From contig JAUJYZ010001231.1 in assembly GCA_033675265.1 (NCBI GenBank), positions 1 to 64,000 on the forward strand: DNA of 64,000 nt. Direction: 5' to 3'. Shown here in pieces: positions 11,201 to 23,751 of the stretch (position 1 is its first letter; each line of letters starts with the position of its first letter). This stretch comes from Actinostola sp. cb2023 (taxonomy: Eukaryota; Cnidaria; Anthozoa; Actiniaria; Actinostolidae). The notes under the pieces were generated by a model. It was not told the origin of the DNA. It ran no database searches and saw nothing but the letters and a program-made list of their open reading frames with translations. The translations under genes were made by a program, and so were the position numbers.

Positions 11201-12056
11201 GGTCTTGTATATGTCTATGATTCTCCTGCATAGTTCTGTAACATCAATAACGCAATCTTTAGCTTATTCGTAGATACTTTATCTGTGGTCCTTGTATAGT
11301 GTCTATATGATTCTCCTGCAATATAATGCAACGTTCTGTAACATCAATAACGCAGTGTACTTTATGATCTCTCTGCAATAAGTTCTGTAACATCAATAAC
11401 GCAATCTTTAGCATTATTCGTAGATACTTTATTTGTGGTCCTTGTATATGATTGTCCTATGATTCTCCTGCAATAAGTCCTTGTATAGTGTCTGTAACAA
11501 TCTTTAGCATATTCGTAGATACTTTATCTGTGGTCCTTGTATAGTGTCTATGATTCTCCTGCAATAAGTTCTGTATCTTTATCATATTCGTAGATACTTT
11601 ATTTTGTGGTCCTTGTATAGTGTCTATGATTCTCCTGCAATAAGTTTCTGTAACATCAATAACGCAATCTTTAGCATTATTCGTAGATACTTTATAAGTG
11701 TGGTCCTTGTATAGTGTCTATGATTCTCCTGCAATAAGTAAGTTCTGTAACATCAATCAATAACGCAATCTTTAGCATTATTCGTAGATACTTATTTGTG
11801 GTCCTTGTATAGTGTCTTGTATAGTGTCTATGATTCTCCTGCAATAAGTGTCTGTAATAAGTTCTGTAACATCAATAACGCAATCTTTAGCATTATTCGT
11901 AGATGCAAATCTGTGGTCCTTGTAACATCAATATAATCTTTATCTTATTCGTACTTTATTTGTGGTCCTTGTATAGTGTCTATGATTCTCCTGCAATAAG
12001 TTCTGTAACATAATACGCAATCTTTAGGTATTATTCGTAGATACTTCATCTATGGT
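8202..12056. repeat. 91-bp tandem array (about 42 copies)
   Basis: The unit runs GTGTCTATGATTCTCCTGCA - TAAGTTCTGTAACATCAATA - CGCAATCTTTAGCATTATTC - TAGATACTTTATTTGTGGTC. The spacing of the same word is exactly 91 bp in regular parts (e.g. 8,521 to 8,612), with 88-bp variants lacking CTG. From 8,202 to about 10,190 units are regular, with some higher-order pairing. From about 10,190 to 12,056 units carry many small insertions, deletions and fused pieces. Minus-strand ORFs through the array only reflect the repeat. Confidence 0.95.
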
Positions 12057-12480
12057 TGTGTAGAACTTGTGATTTTTCATGCCCAAGAGGCACCTTAATT
12101 CCCAGTTAGATTTCATATCTTTTGCATTGCATATCATTTTTTCATTTCATAAACAACATATATAAACAACATTGGTTTAAGATGATTACTTGTTACAAAG
12201 AAATATTAAATACACGTAACTAGCATTTGAAGCCAAAATCTGAGTGCTGTTGTCTTCTATGCCAATATTACTTTGTTTACAATTTGGCAATAAACTTTAA
12301 TTTAATTGCGTTTAGAGAATCAAAATATTTACTTAACGATAAATTATAGCATTAGAATTTCTCAAAAACATGCCCTCAATAATTTTCTCTGAGATTTAAC
12401 AAAGTCAATTGTCTTATTTGATTATAATTGTAGGCTATGGTTATATATTTATTACAAGTAATACAATGGCACTGAGGGAT
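12057..12480. other. Interior of element G, no feature seen
   Basis: AT-rich single-copy-looking DNA between the tandem array and the right subterminal repeats. Confidence 0.5.
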
Positions 12481-13213
12481 ATTACTGATTAAATATGACA
12501 GTCTTTTCCATGATAGCTGTCTGGTCTAATGTCATCATAGTCATTGTCCCTGTTGTAGTAGTCAGTAATCATTCTAATTTGTTATGTATATACTGTGTCA
12601 TTGAAACACTGTGTTTCTGGTTGTCAGGTTTGTAACCATCTTTGTAGTGATGTGCTCTCACCAGGCTTCAGATTAGAAGGATGTCACAGTCTCAAGGAGT
12701 GCAAAGATCTGTAGATCTGTGGATATGTAGTTATCACAAAATACTCCAGATTTTTGTTCACTCAAATCATTTGAAAGACAATGTTTGGGTTTCCATGAAA
12801 GAGCTTTCAAGCTTTGTTTTTAAACCTCTTTTTAATGTTTAGCTTATTGTATGCACTATTTATATTTGCTGTGAAGTCTGGTGAGAACACTAAGTTGAAG
12901 CAAGATCCAATGAGATCATAGTCATTGTCGCTGTAGTTGAAGTCAGTAATCATTCTAGTTCACTATGTCTATACTGTGTCATTGTAAATATTGTTTCTGG
13001 TTCTCATGTGTAACAGTGTGTGTCCTGGTTGTTGTCTGGTCTAATGTCATCATAGTTGTGTGTCTGTAGTCAGTAATCATACTAATTGACTATGGTCTTT
13101 GAGGTTAGCCTAAGTGGTGACAAAGGTAAATAGCTTGGACAGTATTCATCACAACTTCTCTAATGTATGCCTATCATGTATAAAGGTGGTGTATTCCAAT
13201 AGCATGGACATTA

Positions 13214-13523
<310 letters not shown>

Positions 13524-13996
13524 AACAAGACGCTCTACTAGCGTGAACTTGGGCTTCTTAATAAAGCTGTTTTGATAGATTTTAAATGTGAAACCTAATA
13601 GCTTGTATCATCATACAGAAGTAGTTTTAGCCTACATGTATTACTTGCAGAATTTAAGTCACTCGTTGCGTGACTCAGTAGAACATGCATACGTAATAAA
13701 AGCTGACAAGCTGGCGAAGCACATTTCGATTACCTCAATAAAATTACGATCGAGTTCTTACTAAGCCACAGACATCTGTTAGAAATACACTTTCAGACAG
13801 AATTGCAAGGCCAAAAAGTATTCTCTAGGATATTTGCATATTTACTAAGCAGTATTAATGAACGACTCGACTGGCTCGAGCAAGGGAGCACGGCAAAATC
13901 CTTTTTGAATGCTGCTGGTGATTTGATTTATCGTTACGTACGTCTGCCATCTTGAATTTCGTTCATAAGCTGCTGACCACAACTTCTGTATACTCA

Positions 13997-14027
<31 letters not shown>

Positions 14028-14095
14028 GCGCATGAAACACGACGAAGAATAACCGTCTGTAATCTTAGACTTGGGCCTTCCACAGGAAGCCCAAG
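13524..14095 (+). mobile_element. Element E1: hairpin-ended, Helentron-like non-autonomous element
   Basis: The 5' end AACAAGACGCTCTACTAGCG forms a short stem (ACGCT/AGCGT), followed by ACTTGGGCTTC. The 3' end is a long hairpin, ACTTGGGCCTTCC-ACA-GGAAGCCCAAGT (14,069-14,095). The 5' motif equals one strand of the 3' hairpin, the asymmetric terminal repeat plus 3' hairpin arrangement known for Helentron-type elements. It is inserted within AAT repeats, so the exact edges are ambiguous by a few bases. No coding capacity. Confidence 0.6.
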
Positions 14096-15002
14096 TAATA
14101 ATAATAATAATAATATCATGTATAAAGGTAATAATATTCCAATAGCATGAACAGTATTCATCACGTCTTACATCTGCTATCAATTCAGTTTTCTACTTTA
14201 GTTATTGTTTTATTTGTTATTGATGACCTATAATATGATTGGTATTGGAAGGCTACAAATCAATAAAAAAAGATTTTTGTTTTCAAAATAAAACGTTCGG
14301 CACGTGAATATGCAAATTTTCTCGAATCTTGAGATACATTCGAAAAGAAGATTGACTCGAAAAAGGTAGTTAAAACACCTTATTTTCAGTCCAACAACTG
14401 GCATGCATGCATGCTGATTATCGAAGTTGAAATTTTGAAAATCCAACAAAATGATTGAAGTCATAGAAGATAGTTATAGGCTTGTATGTCAAACGTAATA
14501 ATGGTTCTAATATCAATTCGTAGTAACGCTTCCTTGTCATAAACAAAATGTCTAATCGATCACACGTGAGTAATTTAAAATTGCAGTTGAAAATGCAGCT
14601 ACGTCACTGTACACAAGTTACTGTAGGTAAATATGCAAGTAGTATAGTAGGTGTTAAGGGAGGCTCTTGTAGGCTGGTATCAGGTCTTTATTCAAGCTCT
14701 GGCTGGCTAGGACTAATTACAAGTTGTGGTGTGGTCATCTTTATAGTGACGCGCACTAGCTGTCTATCATTATATCAATGTCAGTTTGATCTAGGTTCAT
14801 GATTGGCTATATACTATGTGCTTCTAGATTACAATTATCAAATACGCATTTGGATCGTACATGTAATCTAAAGATTCTATATAGTAACTTCTGAAACACT
14901 GCAACAAAGTTATACTGCTGGATAGTGAAAATTATAAGTTATCTCATTGTGTCTAAACATTGTAAGTGGAAAATAGGAATAAGAAGTTCTGACGAAGTAT
15001 AG
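14096..15002. other. No gene seen
   Basis: A short AAT run and a duplicated flank (14,096-14,165), then AT-rich DNA. An 84-codon ORF at 14,548 has no recognisable feature. Confidence 0.45.
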
Positions 15003-15034
15003 TGTGGGTGTGGGTGGGTGGGTGTGGGTGTGGT
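15003..15034. repeat. GTGGGTG-type microsatellite
   Basis: Short G/T-rich run of GTGTGGGTGGGTG words. Confidence 0.9.
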
Positions 15035-15613
15035 AGATAATTGTGTGAGGACTATGTCAAAATAGGAGGAGACTAAATGATAAGAAAATAAGAAATTGCA
15101 TGATCTGGTTCTAGAGATAATGGATATTAGTTCAATTTATTTGCCATAAAAATCAAAAATGCGTGTTTTTGACGCAATTTTACACCTCGAAAATGACCGA
15201 CATTTGACTTGGATTTTCTTCCAAAATACATCCTTGCGAAACAAAACGCCACTTTCTCGGCAAACTTCCATCTCTCTTCTTGATATATTCGTGAATTTTT
15301 CCCTCTCTTTTCCTTAACTCGCCGAACAATAGCCATTTCCTTAGGACCACTTTCGCCAACACGTGTTTTCCTTCTGCACGCCCGAAAAGGATGCCGGGAA
15401 CATCCGGGAATTTTCGACAGAAAGCCTCCCGCCATTTGTGTTTTTAAGAATTTATAGAGTGCCAAGCCACTCGGTCTTACAGGCAAAATATTGCACTGGT
15501 TGCATTCTTTACAAGTCCAAAGTCGCCAAAAATGCCTTTGTAGGTCCTGGAATTCACCACAGAACAACCAGAGAGACGATTTCACAGCTGAGTCCGCCAT
15601 TTTGAATTTCGTA

Positions 15614-15865
15614 ATGGCACTGACGAGTTGTCTTTGTGAAAATCGTTTCTCGCTGCTGGGTTCTTTCAGCAGAACGGTCTCTACCACACCAGTCAAGCTT
15701 AATGATGCTGTCCTGGGGGCTTCTGTGGTGAATAATGGCTATAAACACTCTAAAAATGCAAAATTGGCCGCTCCTAGCAGCTACGAGCTGCTGGCCCTCC
15801 GGGAGATCCATGACAAGAGAAAGATTAAGTCAGAACCTGAGCCCGTGGGCTTTCAGAACTGTTAA
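15614..15865 (+). CDS. Unrecognised 83-aa ORF, possible first coding exon or small mitochondrial protein
   Basis: ATG at 15,614 lies in a locally GC-richer stretch and follows a GCCATTTTGAATTTCGTA leader. The N-terminus (MALTSCLCENRFSLLGSFSR) is Arg/Ser/Leu-rich without acids for about 28 residues, like a mitochondrial presequence. The C-terminal part is charged and helical-looking (SYELLALREIHDKRKIKSEP). The frame stops at 15,863, or could splice at the weak donor ACT/GTTAAG just before it. I do not recognise the family. A 189-codon ORF on the other strand overlaps it. Coding is plausible, not shown. Confidence 0.3.
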   Translation: MALTSCLCENRFSLLGSFSRTVSTTPVKLNDAVLGASVVNNGYKHSKNAKLAAPSSYELLALREIHDKRKIKSEPEPVGFQNC

Positions 15866-16002
15866 GATTTCCATGGAAACCCCTTATATGGAATCGAAAT
15901 TTCCTATGGCGTGATTAGGTCCAGAAAATCGTTAAAAAACTCAAAATAGCTCAGGAGCGATTGGGTTAATAGTATCAGTAAAATCAGTGATTTTGTTGTA
16001 AC

Positions 16003-16090
16003 ATAATAATAATAATAATAATAATAATAATTACTTATATAGCGCCTATACAGGACTGTTCTAAGCGCTGACAAATAAAATAAAATAATA
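16003..16090. repeat. AAT tract joined to a TATATAGCGCC...CTAAGCGCT block
   Basis: Nine AAT units are followed by TTATATAGCGCCTATACAGG and CTAAGCGCTGACAAATAAA. Similar GCGC/AAGCGCT tails end short interspersed elements in many animals. I cannot define an element head, so this stays a probable repeat tail. Confidence 0.4.
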
Positions 16091-16128
16091 TAATATAAAG
16101 GTAACATAGGCACCGATAAATCCGAGTA

Positions 16129-16269
16129 GAGTGCAATTTAGAAAAGCGTGAAACAGCACTAATTTTAAATAGTACTAAATAGTGCTATTTCTATTGTTTT
16201 CTATTGTTTCATGAGTGCTATTTAGTACTAATTAGTTATTTAGTTTTCAAGCTTTTCTAAATTGCACTC
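16129..16269. mobile_element. 141-bp TA-flanked MITE
   Basis: Ends GAGTGCAATTTAGAAAAGC are inverted on the right, with TA at 16,127-16,128 and 16,270-16,271. The interior is a TAGTACTAAATAGTGC-rich hairpin. Confidence 0.8.
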
Positions 16270-16545
16270 TAATGAGCAAAAATAAATGAGCAAAATAGTG
16301 AGCAAAATAAATGATACTATGGATCCTTTTATGAAGAATTTCGCTTTCAGTATTTCCCTATTTTCGTTCCATTTTGTTAGAATTGCAAAACAAAAATTTA
16401 AAGACTGCATTATCGGAGTTTATGATGATGGCATTGGGTATCAATACCGAATATATTTTCTCCCAACTAGCCGTTATTATAAACCGATAATGCCATCTCA
16501 AAATCGTGTTTAATTAACATATCGTGTTAACATATTTCTGGGATG

Positions 16546-19515
16546 TACTATAAAACCCAAACTTGAAACAATCTTCAAGGCTCTTATAATCACCAGTTAA
16601 AATCTTTTCTCAATATTGGAGAGGGAAGTACTATATTTTTATGATTCTTTAGGTGTCAGTTATTAGACGTCACTTATTCAACCCAAACTCCGCTCCATAC
16701 ATTTCTTTGTATTTTGTGTTCAAAATATCTGAACGGTTTGTTCAGATAACAGCTCTGCACTGAAGAAAACTAGTCAAACAATCAATCCTAAGTACAAATA
16801 AGGTAAGAAAATTCCTTCACACAAACGTTTAGCTTCATAGAAATAAAAGACATTAAGGTACTAGAACTGGCTAAAATTTAAAAATATACTTCTATTTTTT
16901 AACCGATTTATAGTTGATTCTGAAGAAACTGAGCGCAATGTACCGTGTTATATCAACTAATTACCTTTGGAAACATAATAAAATAGCACTGAACTCTGTA
17001 TCTATGGTAGCCATTTTAATTTTCTACAAATGAAATTTGATATTATTTTAATCTCTTAATCCAATTTGATTCAGGTGAGCATTCGTGTTGTTTGTCCATT
17101 TGAATCTCTTGCCCGAACTTTCAACCGTCCAGCCACGACTCTGTAGTTCTTCGCTTCTAAAAAGCAAACGGGATGAGACTCCAACACCATGTACTGCATG
17201 TCCTTTTTGAGGATTTCCTCTTGAAGTCATTCCTCAGACGATTTGTTTACGAAGATATCGAATCATATATGACCCCGACTGACCCACCACATGTGGTTTC
17301 GTGTATCATTGCCAAACTGCGCATGTGCCATGCCGTTGCTATGGAATACGTCATTTGTTTGTGACCATGCCGTCTTCTCATGAAAGCGACACGTATACGA
17401 TACTTTTCCGATATTTTCCGCTAGTTTTTCGTGATCCCATCGATTGAAACTCGTCGGTAAAGCGTCATCAAACAAAATGGCGGCGACTACAGCAGTTATA
17501 TCGATAAAAATAGCGAAATTTCAGGCGATTTTCTCGAAGAAAAGCACGTATTATGCAGCTCTTTCTGTGGTATATTAGTTTGTCTTCAACATATGAATAT
17601 GAAACTTGGCACAATTGTAATATGGACTTCAGGGACTTCATGATAGCCAGCCCGGATCGAGATATTATATCTGACGAATTCGAAGTCCTTCGGGGAAAAA
17701 AAGTCATTTTTATCGAAGCAAATAATTTTTTCACTCCAGGCTGGCTATCTTTTGTCAGTTATGATGACTTGTATTTGTGTACATAGTTTAGTTTTTTTCA
17801 TGTGATTAGAAACGAAGATATTACAGATTTATTAGTTTTAAAGCTCTGGGTTCCCTGTGTTGTTTTGGCACCTTAGGCGCGAAATTTATCACCTGGATTA
17901 TGATTATTGGAACATAAATTTATTATAGTGCTATGATTTCACCTTTTGGGGGAATAGAATGTAATACAATTGTATTTTATTTTCTTCAAATAACATGCAT
18001 TTTAGCCAGTTCTAGTACCTTAACTGGCCGTCTCTGTAAGAACCTCTCAGTCGTTTTCGCTTCTAAAATAAATCTCTCCCAAACTCTAGCTAATGAAAGA
18101 CTATATCAAGGTTAAAACTAAAACGGGTTTGGTTTGCTTCAAAATATTTTTATTTTATTTTATTTTATTTTTTGAAATGATTCCGTCTGAGAGCTGGTCA
18201 AGAGGTCAAATTTGCATGAAATTATGCACTTCTTTACGGCGCTGTACAAACTTCGTCTCGCATTATGCAGCGAAACTTTTTATATCATGTTGTAGATAAA
18301 TGTATCTAGTTTGTCTAGAGGTGAAGCGTTATTAATCGGTTCAGCCGTTTATGAGAAAATTAATTGATAATTAACCCCACTAAGATCTAACTGAACGGCG
18401 GCTCAAAATTACCCAACTTTACTCGATTATTTTGCAAAAGTGGCACCTCGCTGGACTCTCTCATTGACACAATCGGATTGAACATCATTTCATTTACACA
18501 AATCTGTAAAAACCTGTGTACGTTTTGGATATTTCAAAAGTTACGACAATTTCAGTTGGTGCATGTTAGACGATTTACGAATATTAATTAGGTGCAATAT
18601 CTCAGATATCTTATCCATATGAAGTTGAAAACAGCTTACCTCCTTCCTAAATCGCTCATGTTTCCCATTTTACCCATGCTAGACTTCATTCCAGGTCAAA
18701 ATTTCCAAATACAGCGATTTAGGAAGGAGGTAAGCTATTTTCAACTTCATATGGATAAGATATTGCACCTAATTAATATTCGTAAATCGTCTAACATGCA
18801 CCAACTGAAATTGTCGTAACTTTTGAAATATCCAAAACGTACACAGGTTTTTACAGATTTGTGTAAATGAAATGATGTTCAATCCGATTGTGTCAATGAG
18901 AGAGTCCAGCGAGGTGCCACTTTTGCAAAATAATCGAGTAAAGTTGGGTAATTTTGAGCCGCCGTTCAGTTAGATCTTAGTGGGGTTAATTATCAACTAA
19001 TTTTCTCATAAACGGCTGAACCGATTGAATAACGCTTTACCTCTAGACAAACTAGATACATTTATCTACAACATGATATAAAAAGTTTCGCTGGATAATG
19101 CGAGACGAAGTTTGTACAGCGCCGTAAAGAAGTGCATAATTTCATGCAAATTTGACCTCTGACCAGCTCTCAGACGGTATCATTTCAAAAAATAAAATAA
19201 AATAAAATAAAAATATTTTGAAGCAAACCAAACCCGTTTTAGTAATAACCTTGATATAGTCTTTCATTAGCTAGAGTTTGGGAGATATTTATTTTAGAAG
19301 CGAAAACGACTGAGAGGTTTTTAAAGAGATGGCCAGTTAAACATGAAGAAATGTATGGAGCGAAGTCATGATGATTGCATGGGTTGAGTATGTGATGTCA
19401 CTAACACCTCTAAAGATTCATAAAAATGTATTACTTCCAATTGGAATTTTTGAGAAACAAAATAACCAGTGATTGTATGGGTCTTTGAGATTATTTCAGT
19501 AAAGTTTCAGCTAGA
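16546..19515. mobile_element. Foldback element K
   Basis: Inverted arms: 16,546-16,715 pairs with 19,340-19,515 (moderately diverged). After removing insert J, the left inner arm 18,023-18,656 pairs almost base for base with 18,713-19,340 around a 56-bp loop. Both arms carry a TTTTA run and TTCATATGGATAAGATA-type sequence. No coding potential is apparent. The outer arms share CCATACATTTCTTTG with foldback L at 51.6 kb. Confidence 0.8.
16856..18020. mobile_element. Element J: TA-flanked insert in the left arm of K
   Basis: Ends AGGTACTAGAACTGGCTAAA are inverted at 18,020. TA lies at 16,854-16,855 and 18,021-18,022. The opposite arm of K has the uninterrupted site (CATG-TTTAACTGGCC), confirming the insertion. 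Inside is an AAAATGGCGGCG start (17,476) with only 33 codons. A minus-strand 60-codon ORF (17,048-17,230) ends in RGWTVESSGKRFKWTNN, unrecognised. Confidence 0.8.
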
Positions 19516-20211
19516 TCAAATTTTGAACGATTTACGTACTATTCCCCCTTTAGCTTCCATAAGAACAATGAACATTGCACTGTGTCACAGAAGTAGTTTA
19601 TGCCTATTCTGCACAAGTTACTGTAAAAAGGATTCCTTCAGTCAACAACACCAGATCAGAATGAGAATAAACATCTAGGTTCAGTGTTCTAGTAAAATCA
19701 GATAATTGATAAGTTGTAGAAAACTATTTGCCAGATCAAGAATGTCAATAATTTGCAGAAGGGCGCTTTTGTATAATAAATTAAAAACAATCTGATGTCA
19801 CCAAATTACAATATCATAATTTGAAACCTTTATAACTCGCAAACGCGAAGCTCAAATCACAAAATACTGCAACATCCCACTATTCACTTCATATATAATC
19901 GATTTTCAAAAAAAAAATCATGCATATACATTGTACACCTTAACATTCTTCTAAGCAATACTGTATAATGGTTGACATCTCGACATGCAAACAAAGTAAC
20001 ATCAAAGGTGGCATAATGTATTATACAAAATTACTGTGATAAACTGCTGACATTCTTGTGAGCAGAAACTTTTCTTGATTTTCTTATCATAATTGCATAG
20101 ACTTTTGTGCTATTTTAGTTACTTGATAAACACTTAATAAATTCTAACAAATGGCTCCCGTTTTTTCCATACTGATGAAGGTCTTTCATCAAAGACTGAA
20201 AAGTCTATAAT
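19516..20211. other. No feature seen
   Basis: AT-rich spacer between K and F with no inverted ends or convincing ORF. Confidence 0.5.
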
Positions 20212-21052
20212 CTTAAAGTTTTTATAAGTCAGAGACAAATCCTAAGGAATTAATATTATGAATCCTGAATGCAAATTCCAAACGTCCTCACAATATTTGC
20301 ATACAAAGTCTTGTAAAATACTACCCAGTTTTATTGATGTTCCCTCTTTTTTTGTGACTTATTTATTGTATAATCCAGCTACAATACAGTAGTGCTTAGA
20401 AGTATGTTAACATTGTTTTGCATAGAGTTTGTGTTGAGTCGGCATAGAGTCCGAGTGGAATCTAAATGTAGATTGCATGAAATTGTGCCTTTATTACAGT
20501 CTTTTGTTTACGTTACATTAGCCGGAGTGGAGTGTAAGTGTAGTGCAACTGAATCCATCCATGAACAAACTGTCTTGGATCTATTCATATATAGTAAAGT
20601 TTAAATGAATGAAAATAATTTTAAAAAGTTTTCTAGGAGCATCATTCCACTTCTTTTTGTACATGAAGCAGGCAAACATATTAAGCCAGCAAACAAGAAA
20701 TGCCAAATTATGAAATATATCCAGTTCAAGTTGATGTACAGGCATTTTCAAGCTTAAATACTACTATACGGGAAAGTTTTATGGTACATTTGTATTTTGA
20801 TTGCTGTGAAATATATAACTTGGTTATCGTTGTTTTACAAGAAAACAAACAACCAACCAACGAAGCATTCTTCCAATTCATCTTATCAACATGACAATTA
20901 GACAACAGTAGTTGATGAATGTAAATAAACTTGTTGAATCACCGTTTCTAAAGTTTACTGTGGGAGAAAATAGTAACATTATGAGAATATGATATGAAAA
21001 ATGGAATTTCTTAATTTCTTCAAAAGAAATCACCATGCATCTCCATAACAAT

Positions 21053-22062
21053 GAGTGGGTAGATTAACGTTCCTGTAGATTCTTACATGCTGACACACCA
21101 AGTGTCAATCAAGTATCTCAAACATAACCATCTCACATACTCATGAACTTTAGATTTTAGAACTGATAATGCCGAAAGTTTCATTTTGGTCCTCTAGTAC
21201 GAACACTAGACACATACGTTTGGATTTACGGAGATTTTCACCCACGCCAGATATCCACTAGTACGAACACTACAGTCACATATGTTTGGACTTACGGAGA
21301 TTTTCACCCACGCCAGAGGTCCCCTAGTACAAACACTACAGACACATACGTTTGGACTTACGGAGATTTTCACCCACGCCAGAGATCCACTAGTACAAAC
21401 ACTACATCACATACGTTTGGACTTACGGAGATTTTCACCCACGCCAGAGGTCCCCTAGTACAAACACTACAGACACATACGTTTGGACTTACGGAGATTT
21501 TCACCCACGTCAGAGATCCACTAGTACAGACACATACGCTTGGACTTACAAAAATTTTCACCCACACCAGAGATCCACTAGTACGAACACTAGTCACATA
21601 CGTTTGGACTTACGGAGATTTTCACCCACGCCAGAGGTCCACTAGTACGAACACTACAGAGACATACGTTTGGACTTACGAAGATGTTCACCCACGCCAG
21701 AGGTCCCCTAGTACAAACACTACAGACACATACGTTTGGACTTACGGAGATTTTCACCCACGCCAGAGGTCCCCTGGTACAAACACTACAGACACATACG
21801 TTTGGACTTACGGAGATTTTCACCCACGCCAGAGGCCCACTAGTACGAACACTATGGACACCTTAATGAAGTTCATAAATGAACTCTTGAAAGCACAATC
21901 CTAGTTGTATCTAGAAACAACATTCAAAACATCTTTCACACCAACTTTCGGTATGATCAGTTCTAAAATCCAAGGTTCATTAGCGTGGATGTGAGGATGT
22001 TATGTTTGACACATCTAATTGACAAATGTATGTTCAAATCTACAGGAACTTTAATCAACTCA
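21053..22062. mobile_element. Element D: inverted-repeat element with 66-bp tandem core
   Basis: Inverted ends of about 130 bp (21,053-21,185 and 21,940-22,062) share GATTAACGTTCCTGTAGATT, TGTCAATCAAGTATCTC and ACTGATAATGCCGAAAGTT. The core is a 66-bp array. A relic of the same ends is inside element C. No gene; the target duplication is unclear. Confidence 0.7.
21190..21855. repeat. 66-bp tandem array (about 10 copies)
   Basis: The unit is CATACGTTTGGACTTACGGA - GATTTTCACCCACGCCAGAG - GTCCACTAGTACGAACACTA plus GACA. The spacing of TTTTCACCCA is 66 bp (21,301 to 21,367). One unit near 21,530 is shortened. The ORFs across it are repeat artefacts. Confidence 0.95.
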
Positions 22063-23127
22063 CTGGATTATGAGTCATCAACTCCAATTGTCATGTTGTT
22101 GAAACGAGCTGCAAGGACCCTTCGTTCATTGGTTATTTAGTTTGTTGTATAAAAACACAATTGCATAAAATGTCCTGCATTCTCGAGAAAAGATTACAGA
22201 ATATTAAAAGAAAAACGACATCTGTGTTTTTGTCTTTTACTGTCATTAACTGAAAATGTGTAAAAACTAGGGTTCAGTCCAAAACTCTTTCTGCATTTAC
22301 TAATAACAAGAGGCTTGATCGCAAGTTACCAAAGGCATTGCTTTTGTTTAAACTCAGAATTTAATATGTATTTTTGCTTAAGAATATTTTTTACGTGAAT
22401 AATATTTATCCGATGTTTTTTCTTATTCTAAACCTGTTTAAGAATGTTGTAAATTGAAGGCAAAGGACATCCTGTCTCATTTCTTTTTCGCTTTTGTGGC
22501 AGCAATGCCTCCAATATGGTTATCTGTGTTGACATATCATGCGTGTGATTAAAACAAACCTTTGACCTGGCCATGCATGACTGACTTTAACCAGACAACG
22601 TGCAGATTCGCGCATGGCTTGTACTGCTTTCGCGTCCAGACCCCACCATTCTCAGACAATGCAAGGCTGCTCAGCGATATGTTGTCGATCATGGTGAAAT
22701 TACTCAAAATTCAGGCAAGTTTTTCAAGTTCATCATAAATAAATCTGGACTGTTTTAAGGGACATGTTCTTTCATGAATCTTTATTGCGTTATTCCGAAA
22801 TTGTGGGCAATTTTTCAATCAAAGTAGGCAGCGAATTCAAGTGGAGTAGTCGGCGAGTTTCGCTGGCCGCTGGCTCTTGCATGTTCAAAAATAAGTGTAA
22901 GGACGCTCTACACTAGACTACAAAGTGCTCTTAATCATTCGTAGTGATTGTATCGGGCTTATAATTCTTTTGGTTTTGAACCACGATTCTAGATTTAATT
23001 TTACCGTATATATATACATGTGTATATGAACACAAATGTCTTGTCGTCCAACATACAGTAGTTTGTTCACCTTTGGATTCAGTTGCACTACACTCAAACT
23101 CCTCTCAGCCTGCATGTACCATAAACA

Positions 23128-23270
23128 AAACGTTTGGCATTAGATTCCAGCCCTCCAAACCACCTCGGACTGATAGAACAATAGAACGATGCAGTAACAC
23201 AATAGATTTGTTCTATTGTTTGGTCGGCCAAGGCGGTTTGGTGGGATGGAATCTAATGCCAACCAAACAA
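23128..23270. mobile_element. Short MITE inside the right arm of F
   Basis: Inverted ends GTTTGGCATTAGATTCCA, then CCAAACCACCTCGG-type sequence, flank an AACAATAGAA hairpin. It abuts the right arm of F exactly where the match to the left arm stops. Confidence 0.7.
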
Positions 23271-23751
23271 AAGACTATGTAACAAAGGCAAAACTTCATG
23301 CAAACTACATTTAGATTCCACTCAGACTGCACGCCGACTCAACAGACTCCACGCAAAATGACGTTAACATACTTCTAAGCATTACTGTATTATAAAAAAA
23401 AATCACCCAAAAAACTGGAAACATCAATAAAACTGGGTAGTATTTTACAAGACTTTGTATGCAAATGTTGTGAGGACGTTTGAATTTGCATTCAGGATTC
23501 ATAATATTAATTCTTTAGGATTGATTCTCTGACATATAAAAAATTTAATAGTAGTCGTTTCTAATAGAAAGTGAAGTGCTGCGAGTTGAATTATTTGCAA
23601 AATTTAACTGTGCACATTTATTCTACATTTCAGCAAATGACATAAGTTCATTCTCGTACCCAGAGCACCTCGGTCGGTCGTTCCTTCTCCCGTCAGTGGC
23701 TCTGGTAACAGCCATTTCTAGGCCGATGCTGATTGGTCCAAATGTCCGCGC

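Larger units (their letters stand above)
5615..13124. mobile_element. Element G: 7.5-kb inverted-repeat element with tandem core
   Basis: Outer ends are inverted copies: TTTGTCACCACTTAAAGG at 5,615 and the complement (GTGGTGACAAA) at about 13,114-13,124. Both continue through GCTAACCTCAAAGACCAT. Next come subterminal units of about 130 bp containing ATGATTACTGACTACTACAA and ACATTAGACCAGACAAC: two on the left (5,640-5,900) and about four, inverted, on the right (12,500-13,100). The interior is a palindrome cluster, 1.5 kb of apparently unique DNA and a 91-bp tandem array. No transposase is visible and no target duplication could be fixed. Confidence 0.65.
20212..23552. mobile_element. Element F: ~3.3-kb element with ~300-bp inverted ends
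   Basis: The left arm 20,212-20,515 pairs with 23,268-23,552, sharing GTCAGAGA, AATTAATATTATGAATCC, GTAAAATACTACCCAG and GAGTGGAATCTAAATGTAG blocks. The termini are not sharply defined. Element D and a short MITE lie inside. Segments 20,516-21,050 and 22,065-23,120 show no gene. Confidence 0.7.

Noticed and set aside
8202..12056. CRISPR array
   Set aside because: No unique spacers; a eukaryotic tandem repeat with near-identical whole units.
17476..17577. AAAATGGCGGCG gene start in element J
   Set aside because: Only 33 codons before a stop, with no convincing donor site.
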